From: Sphingomonadaceae bacterium PASS1
GTDB taxonomy: Bacteria; Pseudomonadota; Alphaproteobacteria; Sphingomonadales; Sphingomonadaceae
Direction of reading: 5' to 3'
Assembly: GCA_002255985.1 (NCBI GenBank)
Contig: NKIR01000001.1
Location: forward strand, 1-64,000
DNA: 64,000 nucleotides
The notes beneath the pieces were generated by a model. That model was not told the DNA's origin. It saw nothing but the letters and a program-made list of their open reading frames with translations, and searched no databases. This document shows positions 53,779-63,455 of this stretch, in pieces. How positions within the stretch are numbered: the stretch's first letter is position 1; each line of letters begins with the position of its first letter. The translations under genes and the position numbers were made by a program.

Positions 53779-54309
53779 ATGAACTGGGAAATGATATTCG
53801 GTGTCGCAAATGCGTGGGCGCTGCTCGCTTGGGTGGTTTTGACGCTCACGCCAAAGCGCGAACGGGTGGTGCCTTATGTATTTTTTGCAGGCTTGGTGTT
53901 GCTCGCATGCCTTTATGCGGGTCTTATAATCCCGTTGATGGCTGGGCTGATATCCGATGGCGGTCCCGCAGGCCACCCGTCTGCCGACTTCACGACCTTA
54001 GCAGGGGTCATGGCACTGTTTGACTCGCCGGGTGGCGCAACCATCGGCTGGATCCATTATTTGGCGTTCGATTTGTTTGTGGGCATCTGGATTGCGCGAA
54101 ATGCAGACCGCCACAAGATTGCACGCTGGCTTCAAGCCCCGATACTGTTCTTTACGCTGATGGCGGGGCCGATTGGCCTGCTGCTGTATCTTCTGCTACG
54201 CCAAATTACCGGCAAAAACAGGATAACGCCCTGCTTCCGAGTTGACTTGGGGCACTGTAATACCAATGTAAGACGGATAAGCAGGGTAAACAGGGACAAG
54301 AATGGCTGA
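53779..54309 (+). CDS. ABA4-like membrane protein (DUF4281)
   Basis: 176-aa integral membrane protein with four predicted helices between residues 3 and 140. FGVANAWALLAWVVLTLTP, WIHYLAFDLFVGIWIARNAD and LMAGPIGLLLYLLLR match the ABA4/neoxanthin-synthase-like family. In bacteria it may relate to carotenoid chemistry, but this is unproven. The C-terminal tail (about 145-176, TPCFRVDLGHCNTNVRRISR) looks atypical. The frame overlaps the dnaJ start by 8 bp. Confidence 0.78.
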   Translation: MNWEMIFGVANAWALLAWVVLTLTPKRERVVPYVFFAGLVLLACLYAGLIIPLMAGLISDGGPAGHPSADFTTLAGVMALFDSPGGATIGWIHYLAFDLFVGIWIARNADRHKIARWLQAPILFFTLMAGPIGLLLYLLLRQITGKNRITPCFRVDLGHCNTNVRRISRVNRDKNG

Positions 54310-55201
54310 TCCTTATTCGATATTAGGCGTTTCCAAAGGCGCGGACGAGAAGGCGATTAAATCCGCTTATCGTAAGCTTGCGAAGGAATTGCATCCCGAC
54401 AAGAACAAGGACAATCCGAAAGCTTCGGAGCGGTTCAGCGAAATTACGCAGGCGTATGATTTGTTATCGGACTCCAAAAAGCGCGGGCAATTTGACCGCG
54501 GCGAAATAGACGAAAACGGCCAACCCCGTTTTGCAGGTGGCGGATATAGCCAAGGTGGGCCCGGCGGTGGCAATTTCGACTTCGGCAGCGGTGGCATTGA
54601 CCTTGGGGATATTTTTGACGGCTTGTTTGGCGGCGGTGGTGGCCGTCCCGGCGCTGGCCCACGTCCGCAGCAACCGCCTCCACCCAAGGGCGCGAATATT
54701 GCTTATGAACATTTGGTATCGTTCACGGACGCGGCAACGCTGGCGCCGCAGCGCATTACTCTGGGCGATGGCAAGACTGTTGAGTTCAAACTGCCTGCAG
54801 GCCTTGTTGCCGGACAGCAGATCCGCATTCCGGGGCGTGGCCAGCCGGGGCCGGGCGGCAATGGCGATGCCATGGTCACGCTGAAGCTTGGCAAGCACCC
54901 CGATCTGGCGCGCGATGGCGACCATATCCGAATTGACCTGCCGATCTCGATCAAAGAAGCCGTCGATGGCGGCAAGGTGAAGGTTCCGACCGTCGATGGC
55001 GCAGTCATGCTCACTGTTCCGCCGCGTACCAATTCAGGTGCCGTTCTGCGGATAAAGGGCAGGGGATTCACAACCAAATTGGGTACACGCGGCGACCAGT
55101 TGGTCACGCTGATGATTCATTTGCCATCGGACCCTGTGGAACTGGCGCGTTTGGCTGGCGTTCTGTCGGACAGTAATGTCCGAGAAAATCTTAGTGTCTG
55201 A
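54302..55201 (+). CDS. DnaJ-class co-chaperone (CbpA-like)
   Basis: 299-aa type II J protein. The N-terminal J domain has HPD at 31-33. A glycine/phenylalanine-rich linker (about 78-125) precedes the substrate-binding C-terminal domains (about 140-280; KVKVPTVDGAVMLTVPPRTN). There is no cysteine zinc finger. It stimulates DnaK. It overlaps the following BrkB gene by 26 bp. Confidence 0.92.
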   Translation: MADPYSILGVSKGADEKAIKSAYRKLAKELHPDKNKDNPKASERFSEITQAYDLLSDSKKRGQFDRGEIDENGQPRFAGGGYSQGGPGGGNFDFGSGGIDLGDIFDGLFGGGGGRPGAGPRPQQPPPPKGANIAYEHLVSFTDAATLAPQRITLGDGKTVEFKLPAGLVAGQQIRIPGRGQPGPGGNGDAMVTLKLGKHPDLARDGDHIRIDLPISIKEAVDGGKVKVPTVDGAVMLTVPPRTNSGAVLRIKGRGFTTKLGTRGDQLVTLMIHLPSDPVELARLAGVLSDSNVRENLSV

Positions 55202-56156
55202 AATTTCGCCTCTGTCACCGGAGGCACGGGCACATTTTCCTGCAACCTCACATGCCGATGAAAGCGAAGCGAAATGGTTTGCGCGCCTCGGGCTGACGGG
55301 TCAGGTTGTGGAAGTGACCAAGCGTGTCGTCGTTGGTGTGTATAGCGACGGCTTCATTCACGCGGGCAATTTCGCATATCTGTCGTTGGTATCGCTTTTC
55401 GCATTCTGCATTGTGGCCGCTGCCATCGCTGGCGCACTTGGACAAACCGAGTCCGGCCTGGCGCTTATTGAAGCGTTTTTAACGACTGTCCCGCCAAGTG
55501 TTGCCGTCGCGCTTAAAGAACCCATCGAGTCCGCCATGACCGCGCGCTCGGGGCCATTGCTATGGTTAAGCGCTGCTGTCAGTCTTTGGACCGCAGCTAG
55601 CCTGATCGAAACCTTTCGCGACGTGCTCCATCGGTCTTATGGTGCGGCACCCAGCCGTGCGTTCTGGCATTATCGATTGGGTTCGCTCGGCGCGATCATC
55701 GCGTCGGTTGTTCTGGCGATGGCCGCTTTTTCGGCGCAGGTTGTGGTGACCGCAGTTGAGGATCTGGTGTATCGCTTCATTCCCACCGCGCAGATGGTTT
55801 CTGGCTATTTTGCGTGGGGGCGTTTCATTCCATTCATTACATTGTTTGTCGCAATCTATGTCATTTTTGCGGGGCTAACCCCGTCCAAATATCGGTCATC
55901 CGCATTTCCCAAATGGCCGGGGCCAGCCTTGGTCAGCATGTGGTGGCTTGGCCTCACGGCGCTTTTGCCGGTTTTCCTGTCGAGCGTCAGCAATTATGAC
56001 CTCACATATGGCAGCCTTGCAGGTGTTATGGTGGCGCTGATTTTCTTCTATCTCATTGGGCTGGGATTGGTGACAGGAGCGCAATTAAACGCAGCACTGG
56101 CCAACGCCCATGAAAATGGACTAAAGCAGCGGCAACAAAATTCACCTGACGAATGA
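55176..56156 (+). CDS. YihY/BrkB-family membrane protein
   Basis: 326-aa protein with about six helices, family YihY/UPF0761. The conserved region GNFAYLSLVSLFAFCIV to WLSAAVSLWTAASLIETFRD and the C-terminal SVSNYDLTYGSLAGVMVALIFFY are present. The first 25 residues overlap dnaJ; GTG 55194 is a shorter alternative start. Function is not established; some relatives were called virulence factor BrkB. Confidence 0.87.
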   Translation: MSEKILVSEISPLSPEARAHFPATSHADESEAKWFARLGLTGQVVEVTKRVVVGVYSDGFIHAGNFAYLSLVSLFAFCIVAAAIAGALGQTESGLALIEAFLTTVPPSVAVALKEPIESAMTARSGPLLWLSAAVSLWTAASLIETFRDVLHRSYGAAPSRAFWHYRLGSLGAIIASVVLAMAAFSAQVVVTAVEDLVYRFIPTAQMVSGYFAWGRFIPFITLFVAIYVIFAGLTPSKYRSSAFPKWPGPALVSMWWLGLTALLPVFLSSVSNYDLTYGSLAGVMVALIFFYLIGLGLVTGAQLNAALANAHENGLKQRQQNSPDE

Positions 56157-56163
56157 GGATTTT

Positions 56164-56994
56164 ATGACTGGATTGATGGCGGGCAAACGCGGGCTGATTA
56201 TGGGGCTCGCCAATGACAAGTCTCTGGCGTGGGGCATTGCGAAGCGTTTGCATGCCGAAGGCGCGGAGTTGGCGTTCAGCTATCAGGGCGAAGTCATGGA
56301 AAAGCGCGTTCGGCCATTGGCGGAACAACTTGGTTGTGACTTTCTCATCGATTGCGACGTTGCCGACATGGACAATCTCGACCGCGCCTTTGACACGCTG
56401 GCGGCCAAATGGCCCACCATTGATTTTGTGGTGCACGCCATTGGCTTCACCAACAAAGAAGCACTGCGCGGCAAATATTTCGACGTAGGCTTGGACGACT
56501 TCCTGATGACGATGAACATCAGCGTCTTCAGCTTTACCGCCGTCGCCAAGCGCGCTGCGGCCATGATGAAGCTGCTTGATCCCGAAACCGGTGAAGGTGG
56601 CGGATCGATGCTGACACTCAGCTATTATGGCGCAGAAAAGGTCATGCCGCATTACAACGTCATGGGCGTGGCCAAAGCTGCACTGGAAACGTCGGTTAAA
56701 TATCTGGCGAATGATGTCGGACCACAGGGCATTCGCGTGAACGCAATATCGGCTGGACCCATCAAGACGCTCGCTGCGTCGGGCATTGGTGATTTCCGTT
56801 ATATCCTGAAATGGAATGAACTGAACACGCCGTTGCGCCGCAACGTGACGATTGATGATGTTGGTGCGTCGTCATTATATTTCCTGTCCGATCTGGGCGC
56901 AGGCGTTACCGGCGAAATCCACCATGTTGATGCGGGTTACCACACCGTCGGCATGAAGCAGGAGGATGCTCCTGATATCGACACCATAAAATGA
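56164..56994 (+). CDS. fabI: enoyl-[acyl-carrier-protein] reductase (NADH)
   Basis: 276-aa short-chain dehydrogenase completing each fatty-acid elongation cycle. The atypical nucleotide-binding GLANDKSLAWGIA (about 17-29), the catalytic Tyr-x6-Lys pair in YNVMGVAKAAL, and the substrate loop AGPIKTLAASGIGDF are diagnostic of FabI, the triclosan/diazaborine target. It starts 8 bp after the brkB stop and overlaps the next gene (ATGA). Confidence 0.96.
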   Translation: MTGLMAGKRGLIMGLANDKSLAWGIAKRLHAEGAELAFSYQGEVMEKRVRPLAEQLGCDFLIDCDVADMDNLDRAFDTLAAKWPTIDFVVHAIGFTNKEALRGKYFDVGLDDFLMTMNISVFSFTAVAKRAAAMMKLLDPETGEGGGSMLTLSYYGAEKVMPHYNVMGVAKAALETSVKYLANDVGPQGIRVNAISAGPIKTLAASGIGDFRYILKWNELNTPLRRNVTIDDVGASSLYFLSDLGAGVTGEIHHVDAGYHTVGMKQEDAPDIDTIK

Positions 56995-57326
56995 TCGCGG
57001 GGCATAGCAACGAGCTGGTTATCCTCCTAGGGGGCTGTGCTTTGCTCGTTGGCTTGCATGGATATTGGCATGCCCGTCATTATTGGGAAGGGTTGCCGCC
57101 TCTATTAGACGCCTTTTTCTCCATGGCTGGCTTTGTCGCAGTCATCGGAGCCTTTGTCTGGGCAGGGCGTGTTGGTGCGGCATACGACCATCCACATGCC
57201 GCACGGGTGCTGGCTATTGCCATTACAATCATAGTTTTACGTGCAATTCGAACATGGATAGGCAAGGAGCAGGTGTACTATCGTTCGGTACATATGAAGA
57301 AGTCGGAATCAGCAGATGAGCTTTAA
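56991..57326 (+). CDS. small membrane protein between fabI and aroC, unknown
   Basis: 111-aa protein with three hydrophobic segments (about 9-26, 38-58 and 72-90) and a basic tail ([18 protein letters not shown]). No domain is recognised. It is translationally tied to both neighbours: start in the fabI stop (ATGA), and end overlapping aroC by 11 bp. That makes expression likely, and its role may concern lipid or envelope functions. Confidence 0.65.
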   Translation: MIAGHSNELVILLGGCALLVGLHGYWHARHYWEGLPPLLDAFFSMAGFVAVIGAFVWAGRVGAAYDHPHAARVLAIAITIIVLRAIRTWIGKEQVYYRSVHMKKSESADEL

Positions 57327-58392
57327 TACTTTCGGACGCGTTTTTCGCTTCACGACTTGGGGAGAGTCCCACGGTCCAGCGCTTGGCGCAGTGGTTGATG
57401 GTTGCCCTCCGGGCCTTGCCTTGTCCGAAGCGGACATTCAGCCATTTTTGGACAAGCGCCGTCCCGGGACATCGCGCTTCACAACGCAGCGGCAGGAGCC
57501 GGATGCCGTGCGGATTTTGTCTGGCGTTTTTGAAGGGCGGACGACGGGAACACCCATCTCGCTGATGATCGAAAATATTGACCAGCGGTCAAAAGATTAT
57601 TCTGACGTGGCCAAGGCCTATCGCCCCGGTCATGCCGATTACAGCTATGACGCGAAATATGGCTTTCGCGATTATCGTGGTGGCGGGCGTTCAAGTGCGC
57701 GTGAGACCGCTGCACGTGTGGCCGCCGGCGCGGTGGCAAGGGCGGTCATGCCCGACGTAAACATCATCGCTTATGTTGCGGAAATCGGCGGCGATGCGAT
57801 CGACCGCAATAATTTTGAGGCTGCACAGATCGACAAAAACCCGTTTTTCTGCCCGGACGAAGCCGCTGCCGGTCGGTGGGAAAAGCTGGTGGATGAGGCG
57901 CGTAAGGCGGGCTCATCGCTTGGCGCGGTCATTGAATGTGTCGCCACGGGCGTACCACCCGGTTGGGGTGCGCCTTTATATGCGAAACTCGACAGCGAAC
58001 TTGCGTCGGCGATGATGAGCATCAACGCCGTTAAAGGCGTTGAAATTGGCGCAGGCTTTGGCGCAGCGCGTTTGCGTGGCGAAGATAATGCCGACCGGAT
58101 GCGGCCTTCATCGGAAGGTTCGAACCATCCTGAATTCCTCGCGAATAACGCAGGGGGAATTGCTGGTGGTATTTCCACAGGGCAGCCGGTGCTGGTGCGG
58201 GTCGCGTTCAAGCCGACTTCATCGATCCTCACGCCCGTGGAAACAGTCACCCGCGACGGCGATGCGACCGACATCATTACAAAGGGCCGCCACGACCCCT
58301 GCGTGGGCATCCGCGGCACGCCAGTGGTTGAGGCTATGATGGCGCTTGTGCTGGCCGACCAGAAGCTCCTGCACCGCGCACAATGCGGCTAG
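57316..58392 (+). CDS. aroC: chorismate synthase
   Basis: Last step of the shikimate pathway, 358 aa, FMN-dependent. The signatures [39 protein letters not shown] and the [19 protein letters not shown] segment are present. It ends the dnaJ-brkB-fabI-orf-aroC run and is followed by a repeat-based terminator-like region at 58434. Confidence 0.96.
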   Translation: MSFNTFGRVFRFTTWGESHGPALGAVVDGCPPGLALSEADIQPFLDKRRPGTSRFTTQRQEPDAVRILSGVFEGRTTGTPISLMIENIDQRSKDYSDVAKAYRPGHADYSYDAKYGFRDYRGGGRSSARETAARVAAGAVARAVMPDVNIIAYVAEIGGDAIDRNNFEAAQIDKNPFFCPDEAAAGRWEKLVDEARKAGSSLGAVIECVATGVPPGWGAPLYAKLDSELASAMMSINAVKGVEIGAGFGAARLRGEDNADRMRPSSEGSNHPEFLANNAGGIAGGISTGQPVLVRVAFKPTSSILTPVETVTRDGDATDIITKGRHDPCVGIRGTPVVEAMMALVLADQKLLHRAQCG

Positions 58393-58433
58393 GGGTGGCG
58401 TTTTAGGACGTGCTGCACAATGAATGAACTATC

Positions 58434-58503
58434 GTCATCCTGAACTTGTTTCAGGATAACAAACCACGTCGCACGTCATCCTGAAACAAGTTCAGGATGA
58501 CGA
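58434..58503. repeat. inverted intergenic repeat pair, copy 2
   Basis: GTCATCCTGAACTTGTTTCAG (from 58434) and its reverse complement (58474-58503) repeat the 8621-8690 pair almost exactly, with a different 12-16 bp spacer. It lies between convergent aroC and the GST gene. Conservation of the arms but not the spacer suggests a repeat family or a selected terminator. Confidence 0.88.
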
Positions 58504-58537
58504 ACGCGGGGGTATTTCAAACGAAAAGCGGTTTGCG

Positions 58538-59200
58538 TTACGTAACTGCGTCCTCAATCCGCTGGATCGTCCATGGTTCCTCTGCGGCGGCAGCGTACCA
58601 TTCTTCCATCCACGGATGCGCCATAATCGTTTCCGCATAGCTTTCGCCAAAGCCGGGCAGGGTGAAGCCGTAGGTCACAAAACGCGTCACCACAGGTGCG
58701 AACATGATGTCCGCCGCACTGAATGTGCCAAACAAATATGGCCCGTCTTTGCCAAAGCGCGAGCGGGCTTCGGCCCATGTTTGCAATATACGGACCGCGT
58801 CTTTTTGGGTCTCTTCGGATACCGTGACGTCGTGAAAGGTCTTGCGCGTATTCATCGGGAATTCGCGGCGCAGGGAGGTATAGCCCGCATGCATTTCCGC
58901 CGCCATGGACCGCGCCATGCCGCGCGCGACTTCATCCTTGGGCCAATAACGGTCACGTCCGACCTTGTCGGCGAGATAATCGATGATCGCAAGGCTGTCC
59001 CAGACCACAGCCTCTCCATCCCACAAGGTCGGCACCTTGCCCGATGATGGCGCAAGATCGTCTTCGCGTTTGCGCTCTTCCCAGCCGTCGGCAAACAGCG
59101 GAACAATGATTTCGTTAAAATGCAGGCCCGATTGCTTGGCTGCAAGCCAGCCGCGTAGCGACCAGCTTGAATAGGCTTTGTTCCCGATTATCAGTTTCAT
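58538..59200 (-). CDS. glutathione S-transferase family protein
   Basis: 220 aa from ATG 59200. The N-terminal thioredoxin-like domain opens MKLIIGNKAYSSWSLRGWLA and has the glutathione-binding GKVPTLWDGEAVVWDSLAI. The C-terminal helical domain (about 85-215) contains GPYLFGTFSAADIMFAPVV. Substrate unknown. Relatives with the SSWSLR N-terminus are common in proteobacteria. Confidence 0.9.
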   Translation of the reverse strand: MKLIIGNKAYSSWSLRGWLAAKQSGLHFNEIIVPLFADGWEERKREDDLAPSSGKVPTLWDGEAVVWDSLAIIDYLADKVGRDRYWPKDEVARGMARSMAAEMHAGYTSLRREFPMNTRKTFHDVTVSEETQKDAVRILQTWAEARSRFGKDGPYLFGTFSAADIMFAPVVTRFVTYGFTLPGFGESYAETIMAHPWMEEWYAAAAEEPWTIQRIEDAVT

Positions 59201-59272
59201 GGTCATGTCCGCATTATTGACCGCTGTTTGCGTATGTGTCGAGTGGCAGAGGCCAAAACGCCGGAACTTTGT

Positions 59273-59914
59273 TTAGGAAGCGACGGCTTCCAGCACAGCT
59301 GCGCGCAATTCATCAATGCCGCCGCGCTTCTCCGCAGATGTCACCGAAAGCTCGGGGTAGGCTGCGACATGCTTGCGCAGTTTTGTCATTGTGTCAGCCT
59401 CCACTGCCTCGCGTTCGGACGCTTTGATCTTGTCGGTCTTGGTCAGCACAATCCGGTAGCTGATAGCAGCCGCATCGAGCATTTTCATGATTTCATGGTC
59501 GACTTCTTTGATACCATGGCGGCTGTCGATTAGCACAAACACACGCTTCAAAACCGCGCGGCCACGCAGATAGTCGTTAATCAAATAACGCCATTGCTGA
59601 ACCGTCTTGATGGGGGCTTTGGCATAGCCATAGCCGGGCATGTCGACGATGCGGAACAACGCCGGTTCACCAACATCAAAAAAGTTCAGCTCTTGCGTGC
59701 GACCCGGTGTGTTGGACGCGCGCGCAAGGTTGTTGCGGTTCACCAACGCATTAATCAGGCTGGACTTGCCGACGTTTGACCGACCCGCAAAGGCAATTTC
59801 AGGGACCGTTGGGTCCGGCAGAAATTCAAGCTTCGGCGCTGATTTTAGGAAGGTAACCGGACCGGAGAATATCCGGTTCGGTTCTATCATTCCCGCAATG
59901 ACATCCGCGCTCAC
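59273..59914 (-). CDS. engB: ribosome biogenesis GTPase (EngB/YsxC)
   Basis: 213-aa TRAFAC GTPase needed for 50S assembly. G1 is [17 protein letters not shown]2/switch [13 protein letters not shown]3 [11 protein letters not shown] and G4 TKTDK. It starts in the yidC stop region (4-bp overlap), the last gene of the rpmH-rnpA-yidD-yidC-engB cluster. Confidence 0.95.
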   Translation of the reverse strand: MSADVIAGMIEPNRIFSGPVTFLKSAPKLEFLPDPTVPEIAFAGRSNVGKSSLINALVNRNNLARASNTPGRTQELNFFDVGEPALFRIVDMPGYGYAKAPIKTVQQWRYLINDYLRGRAVLKRVFVLIDSRHGIKEVDHEIMKMLDAAAISYRIVLTKTDKIKASEREAVEADTMTKLRKHVAAYPELSVTSAEKRGGIDELRAAVLEAVAS

Positions 59915-61680
59915 GTTCCCGCCTTGGCTTTCGCTGCCGCTTTCTCTTGCGCATCACGCGCCATCTGCTCACGCAACGCCGGGTGGCGTGAATAGAGCCA
60001 CTTTTGCTGCGCAATCGAAACGATGTTCGACATGACCCAATATAGTTGAAGCCCAGCTGCAAAAGGCGCCATGATGAACATCAAGAACCATGGCATCACG
60101 GCGAATACCTGCTTTTGCACTTCGTCCATAGGTTGCGGATTCAGGCGCTGCATCAGCCACATCGTCACGCCAAGCAATATTGGCAGAACGCCAATGGCAA
60201 TGAACGATGGTGGGTCAAAGGGCAGCAGCCCAAACAGGTTGATCGGCGTCAGCGGATCTGGTGCCGACAAATCCTTCAGCCATAATACGAACGGCTGATG
60301 ACGCATTTCAATCGAAAGCAGCAAAATTTTGTACAGCGCGAAGAAGATAGGAATCTGCAGCACGATGGGCAGGCAGCCCGCAAGCGGATTTACCTTTTCA
60401 TCTTTGTACAGCTTCATCATTTCCTGCTGCAGGCGTGGCTTATCATCTTTCCAGCGCTCTTGGAGGGCCTTTAGCTTAGGCTGGACAGCACGCATTTGCG
60501 CCATCGATGCAAATTGCTTCTGCGCCACGGGATACATAAATCCACGCACAATGACCGTCAGGCCAATAATGGCTAAACCAAAGTTTCCGAAAAAGCCGAA
60601 TAGCCAATGCAGGATCCAGAAGAACGGAATGGCGATGAACCAGAACCAGCCCCAATCGATGGCATAGTCGAGATACGGAATACCAAGCTTCTTTGAATAG
60701 GCGTCAAGAACGGCCATCTCTTTGGCACCAGCGAACAGACGTGAACCGCTGTTGAGCACCGCACCTGGCGCGACGCTGGTATAGCGTGTTGGAATGACTT
60801 GCGCCTGATAGACATCGCCGCTTGCACGGAACTTGGCCGATACGGGCGTTTTTTGGTCAGGAATAAGCGCGCCGAGCCAGTACTTGTCGGTGAAGCCGAG
60901 CCATCCACCCGTGCTGGTGAATGATGTCTCGCCCTTGTTTTCCGCGACGTCAACATAGCCCCAATCATAATTGGGCTTGTTGTCGAAAACACCCATTGGG
61001 CCGATGTGGATATGCGTGAAAATGGAGCCACCCTTGGTTGAGTCCGCTGGCTTGCCTGTGCGGCTTAGCAACGCGAAGTTTGCGATCTCAACAGGGGTCG
61101 TGCCGCCATTGGTAAAGGTCTGCTTCGCGGTAATCATGTAGTTTTCGTCAATCGACAGCGCGATATCGAACTTCTGACTAAGGGTGTTGGTCCAGCTTAA
61201 TGTGACGGGCGTTGTTGGCGTCAGCTTGTTGCCGCTTGGCGTCCACACGGTTTTATCATCCGGAACGGTTACGCCGGTGCCAGCCCAGCCAAAGCGCGCA
61301 AAATAGGCATCTTTTGTGCCCGACGGCGAGAACAGGCGCACTGGCGGCGAATCCTTGGCGAGTGCCGTGCGGTGGGTAAGCAACAGAAGGTCGTCAATTT
61401 TGGCGCCTTCAAGATTGACTGAGCCCTTCAACTTGGGCGTTTCCACCAAGATGCGGCCCGTCGACTGAAGTGCGCTGCTCAGCGGAACGGCCTGTGTTTT
61501 TGCCGGTGCAGCCTCGACTTGCACGTCCGACGTTGCCGCGCCAGCTGGGCTGGCGGCGGTCGTGGCGCTGCTGGTCACAGGAGCTGGGGTTGGCAGGAAA
61601 TAGTTGGCGACATAAGGCCATCCGAACAGGATAAGGCCTGTCAGCAATACTGCAAATATCAGGTTGCGTTTATCGTCCAC
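59911..61680 (-). CDS. yidC: membrane protein insertase YidC
   Basis: 589 aa from GTG 61680 with GGGGA 7-8 bp upstream; TTG 61701 is a weaker alternative. An N-terminal transmembrane helix ([20 protein letters not shown]) is followed by the large periplasmic P1 domain (about 80-345) and the five-helix insertase core (about 350-560) with [20 protein letters not shown] and [18 protein letters not shown]. It inserts inner-membrane proteins alone or with SecYEG. The C-terminus is basic. Confidence 0.96.
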   Translation of the reverse strand: MDDKRNLIFAVLLTGLILFGWPYVANYFLPTPAPVTSSATTAASPAGAATSDVQVEAAPAKTQAVPLSSALQSTGRILVETPKLKGSVNLEGAKIDDLLLLTHRTALAKDSPPVRLFSPSGTKDAYFARFGWAGTGVTVPDDKTVWTPSGNKLTPTTPVTLSWTNTLSQKFDIALSIDENYMITAKQTFTNGGTTPVEIANFALLSRTGKPADSTKGGSIFTHIHIGPMGVFDNKPNYDWGYVDVAENKGETSFTSTGGWLGFTDKYWLGALIPDQKTPVSAKFRASGDVYQAQVIPTRYTSVAPGAVLNSGSRLFAGAKEMAVLDAYSKKLGIPYLDYAIDWGWFWFIAIPFFWILHWLFGFFGNFGLAIIGLTVIVRGFMYPVAQKQFASMAQMRAVQPKLKALQERWKDDKPRLQQEMMKLYKDEKVNPLAGCLPIVLQIPIFFALYKILLLSIEMRHQPFVLWLKDLSAPDPLTPINLFGLLPFDPPSFIAIGVLPILLGVTMWLMQRLNPQPMDEVQKQVFAVMPWFLMFIMAPFAAGLQLYWVMSNIVSIAQQKWLYSRHPALREQMARDAQEKAAAKAKAGT

Positions 61681-61712
61681 GTGTAAATCCCCGTTAATCA
61701 ATCAATTGGGCG

Positions 61713-61931
61713 TCATGGCACTGGATCATATCCATGCCCACCCCAAGGCTGGCAGCGCAATAGCCGTTTGATGGCCAGCCAGCCACCCTTAATTGCGCCA
61801 TATTTTTGAAGTGCCGTTATTGCATAGGCCGAGCAGCTGGGGCTGTACCGGCAGGTCGGCGGCAAAATGCGCGACGGCCCGATTTGCCAGGCCCGTGCGC
61901 ATAAGATGAGCAGCCTTGCGATCATGCGCAT
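61713..61931 (-). CDS. yidD: membrane protein insertion efficiency factor YidD
   Basis: 72-aa UPF0161 protein. The family stretch CRYSPSCSAYAITALQKYG and GWLAIKRLLRCQPWGGHGYD is nearly complete, with an N-terminal amphipathic region that associates with the membrane. It overlaps the rnpA end by 10 bp and precedes yidC. Confidence 0.95.
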   Translation of the reverse strand: MRMIARLLILCARAWQIGPSRILPPTCRYSPSCSAYAITALQKYGAIKGGWLAIKRLLRCQPWGGHGYDPVP

Positions 61932-62257
61932 AGTTTCCCCAACGCCTTGACCATATCCGCCCGTAAGGCGTCGAAATCGCGTTCGATGCCGCTGTCGCGA
62001 CCGATCAGAATATGATCCGCGCCTGCTTTGCCCTTGGCGGCGAGCATTTCCTGCGCAAGAGCACGAAAGCGGCGGCGCATGCGGTTGCGGATGACGGCGT
62101 TACCGACTTTTTTGGTGATGGTGATGCCTAGCCGGATTGCAGGGCTTTCGTCCTGTCTGTCGCGAACCAGCAAAACAAAACCGGGAGTTGCATATCGCTT
62201 CCCCCGGTTGGCGGCCAGAAAGTCTGACCTTTTTTTGATGACGCTGTAACCGCGCAT
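61922..62257 (-). CDS. rnpA: ribonuclease P protein component
   Basis: 111-aa basic protein that helps the RNase P RNA process tRNA 5' ends. The RNR motif is in GNAVIRNRMRRRFRALAQE, and VIKKRSDFLAANRGKR marks the N-terminus. ATG 62257 is chosen; the same frame stays open upstream to 62527, across the whole rpmH gene. It starts 23 bp after the rpmH stop. Confidence 0.93.
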   Translation of the reverse strand: MRGYSVIKKRSDFLAANRGKRYATPGFVLLVRDRQDESPAIRLGITITKKVGNAVIRNRMRRRFRALAQEMLAAKGKAGADHILIGRDSGIERDFDALRADMVKALGKLCA

Positions 62258-62280
62258 TTCGCGGTCCGCCTGCTCGGGGA

Positions 62281-62415
62281 TTAAGCCGAGAGTTTCTTGC
62301 GGCCGCGTGCGCGACGTGCGTTCAGGATGTTGCGGCCAGCGGCGGTTGACATACGGAGACGAAAACCGTGGCGACGGGCACGCACGAGATTGCTCGGCTG
62401 AAAAGTGCGCTTCAT
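62281..62415 (-). CDS. rpmH: 50S ribosomal protein L34
   Basis: 44-aa ribosomal protein. Translating the minus strand from ATG 62415 gives [19 protein letters not shown], then SRMSTAAG-type continuation ([19 protein letters not shown]) and the end RKKLSA before TAA. AAGGATT is 5-11 bp upstream of the ATG. It leads the rpmH-rnpA-yidD-yidC-engB cluster; the 115 bp upstream (62416-62530) should hold the promoter. Confidence 0.96.
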   Translation of the reverse strand: MKRTFQPSNLVRARRHGFRLRMSTAAGRNILNARRARGRKKLSA

Positions 62416-62530
62416 GACTGTAATCCTTAAATTTTTTGCGTCTTGAAATGAAAAGGGCCGCCGAATCTGCGCAGCGACCGCTTCTGTTGCAGTGGCCGAT
62501 ACGGTCCGAAAGGCTAAAAGTCAACACAGG

Positions 62531-62872
62531 TCAGGGCATTTTCATGTCTATGTCGTCGCGGCGGAACAGGTACAGGATATCGCGTTTGATGTCGGGAAAG
62601 GGCGGGCGGCCTTTGACCTTGTTGCGCCGCAGTGCCCAATTTGCCCAACGCGCATATTCGGGATGGATCTTTGAAAGCCGCGAATATCGCTTCTTTGCCC
62701 AAAGCGAATGCTTGAGGACCACGCCGAGCCCGATGATAAACTGCGCTAGTCCGCCTGGGCCTGGAAGCCAACTGATAGCTGGCGCCGCAACGATCAGTGC
62801 CCAACCTAAAATGACCATCGACCAGCGATAGGCAGGCAAATCGCTCCAGCTTTTTCGTTTCGAGGGATGCAT
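62531..62872 (-). CDS. PGPGW-type small membrane protein
   Basis: 113 aa from ATG 62872; the frame to 62881 adds three residues. Two helices (about 16-34 and 40-58) flank the LPGPGGLAQ turn that marks the PGPGW putative transmembrane family (Gly replaces the final Trp). The basic C-terminal half (about 60-113) is cytoplasmic. The function is unknown. It is convergent with nothing and reads towards rpmH's upstream region. Confidence 0.65.
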   Translation of the reverse strand: MHPSKRKSWSDLPAYRWSMVILGWALIVAAPAISWLPGPGGLAQFIIGLGVVLKHSLWAKKRYSRLSKIHPEYARWANWALRRNKVKGRPPFPDIKRDILYLFRRDDIDMKMP

Positions 62873-63040
62873 ATGCATCATGTGGGATAGCGGAACGGGT
62901 GTTGCAAGTTCATGTCAGCGCCAAGCCGTTTTCGCAAAAGTGTAAAATCTTTAGCATTGTCAGTAATAGCCAGCATTCATTCACGGTTTCGCCGCAATAG
63001 GGCTGTATTACCCTCTCTTAACGTTTATGATGAAAGCTTC

Positions 63041-63442
63041 ATGACAACCGCTCACCTGCATCTTCACCGTATAGGCGTACTGCCTTCAGACATCGACTTC
63101 ATGGGGCATGTAAACAATGCGCGCTACCTGAACTGGGTGCAGGATGCGGTGCTCGCGCATTGGAATAAGCTTGCCCCGCCTGAGGCCGCTGCAAAATATC
63201 TGTGGGTCGCGTTGAAGCACGAAATTACTTACAGGAAGCCGGCTTTTCTTGATGATGTCGTTATCGCTTCCGTCGTTCTTGAAAAAGTGCAAGGCGCCCG
63301 GTCGTTTTATGAAACGATCATCAAACGCGGTGAAGACGTGTTGGCGGAGGTCAAATCAAGCTGGTGCTGCATCGAGGCTGAAACACTTCGTCCAGCGCGT
63401 ATTGCGGCGGACATTCAGGCGTATTTTTTCCAGAAGGATTAA
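63041..63442 (+). CDS. acyl-CoA thioesterase, hot-dog fold (4HBT)
   Basis: 133 aa from ATG 63041; the frame from 62912 adds 43 unsupported residues. The 4-hydroxybenzoyl-CoA thioesterase signature DIDFMGHVNNARYLNWVQDA contains the catalytic aspartate (D of DFMGH) and the asparagines. The rest (LKHEITYRKPAFLDDVVI) fits YbgC/FadM-like enzymes. The acyl-CoA substrate is unknown. Confidence 0.88.
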   Translation: MTTAHLHLHRIGVLPSDIDFMGHVNNARYLNWVQDAVLAHWNKLAPPEAAAKYLWVALKHEITYRKPAFLDDVVIASVVLEKVQGARSFYETIIKRGEDVLAEVKSSWCCIEAETLRPARIAADIQAYFFQKD

Positions 63443-63455
63443 TTGCGCGCGCCGG

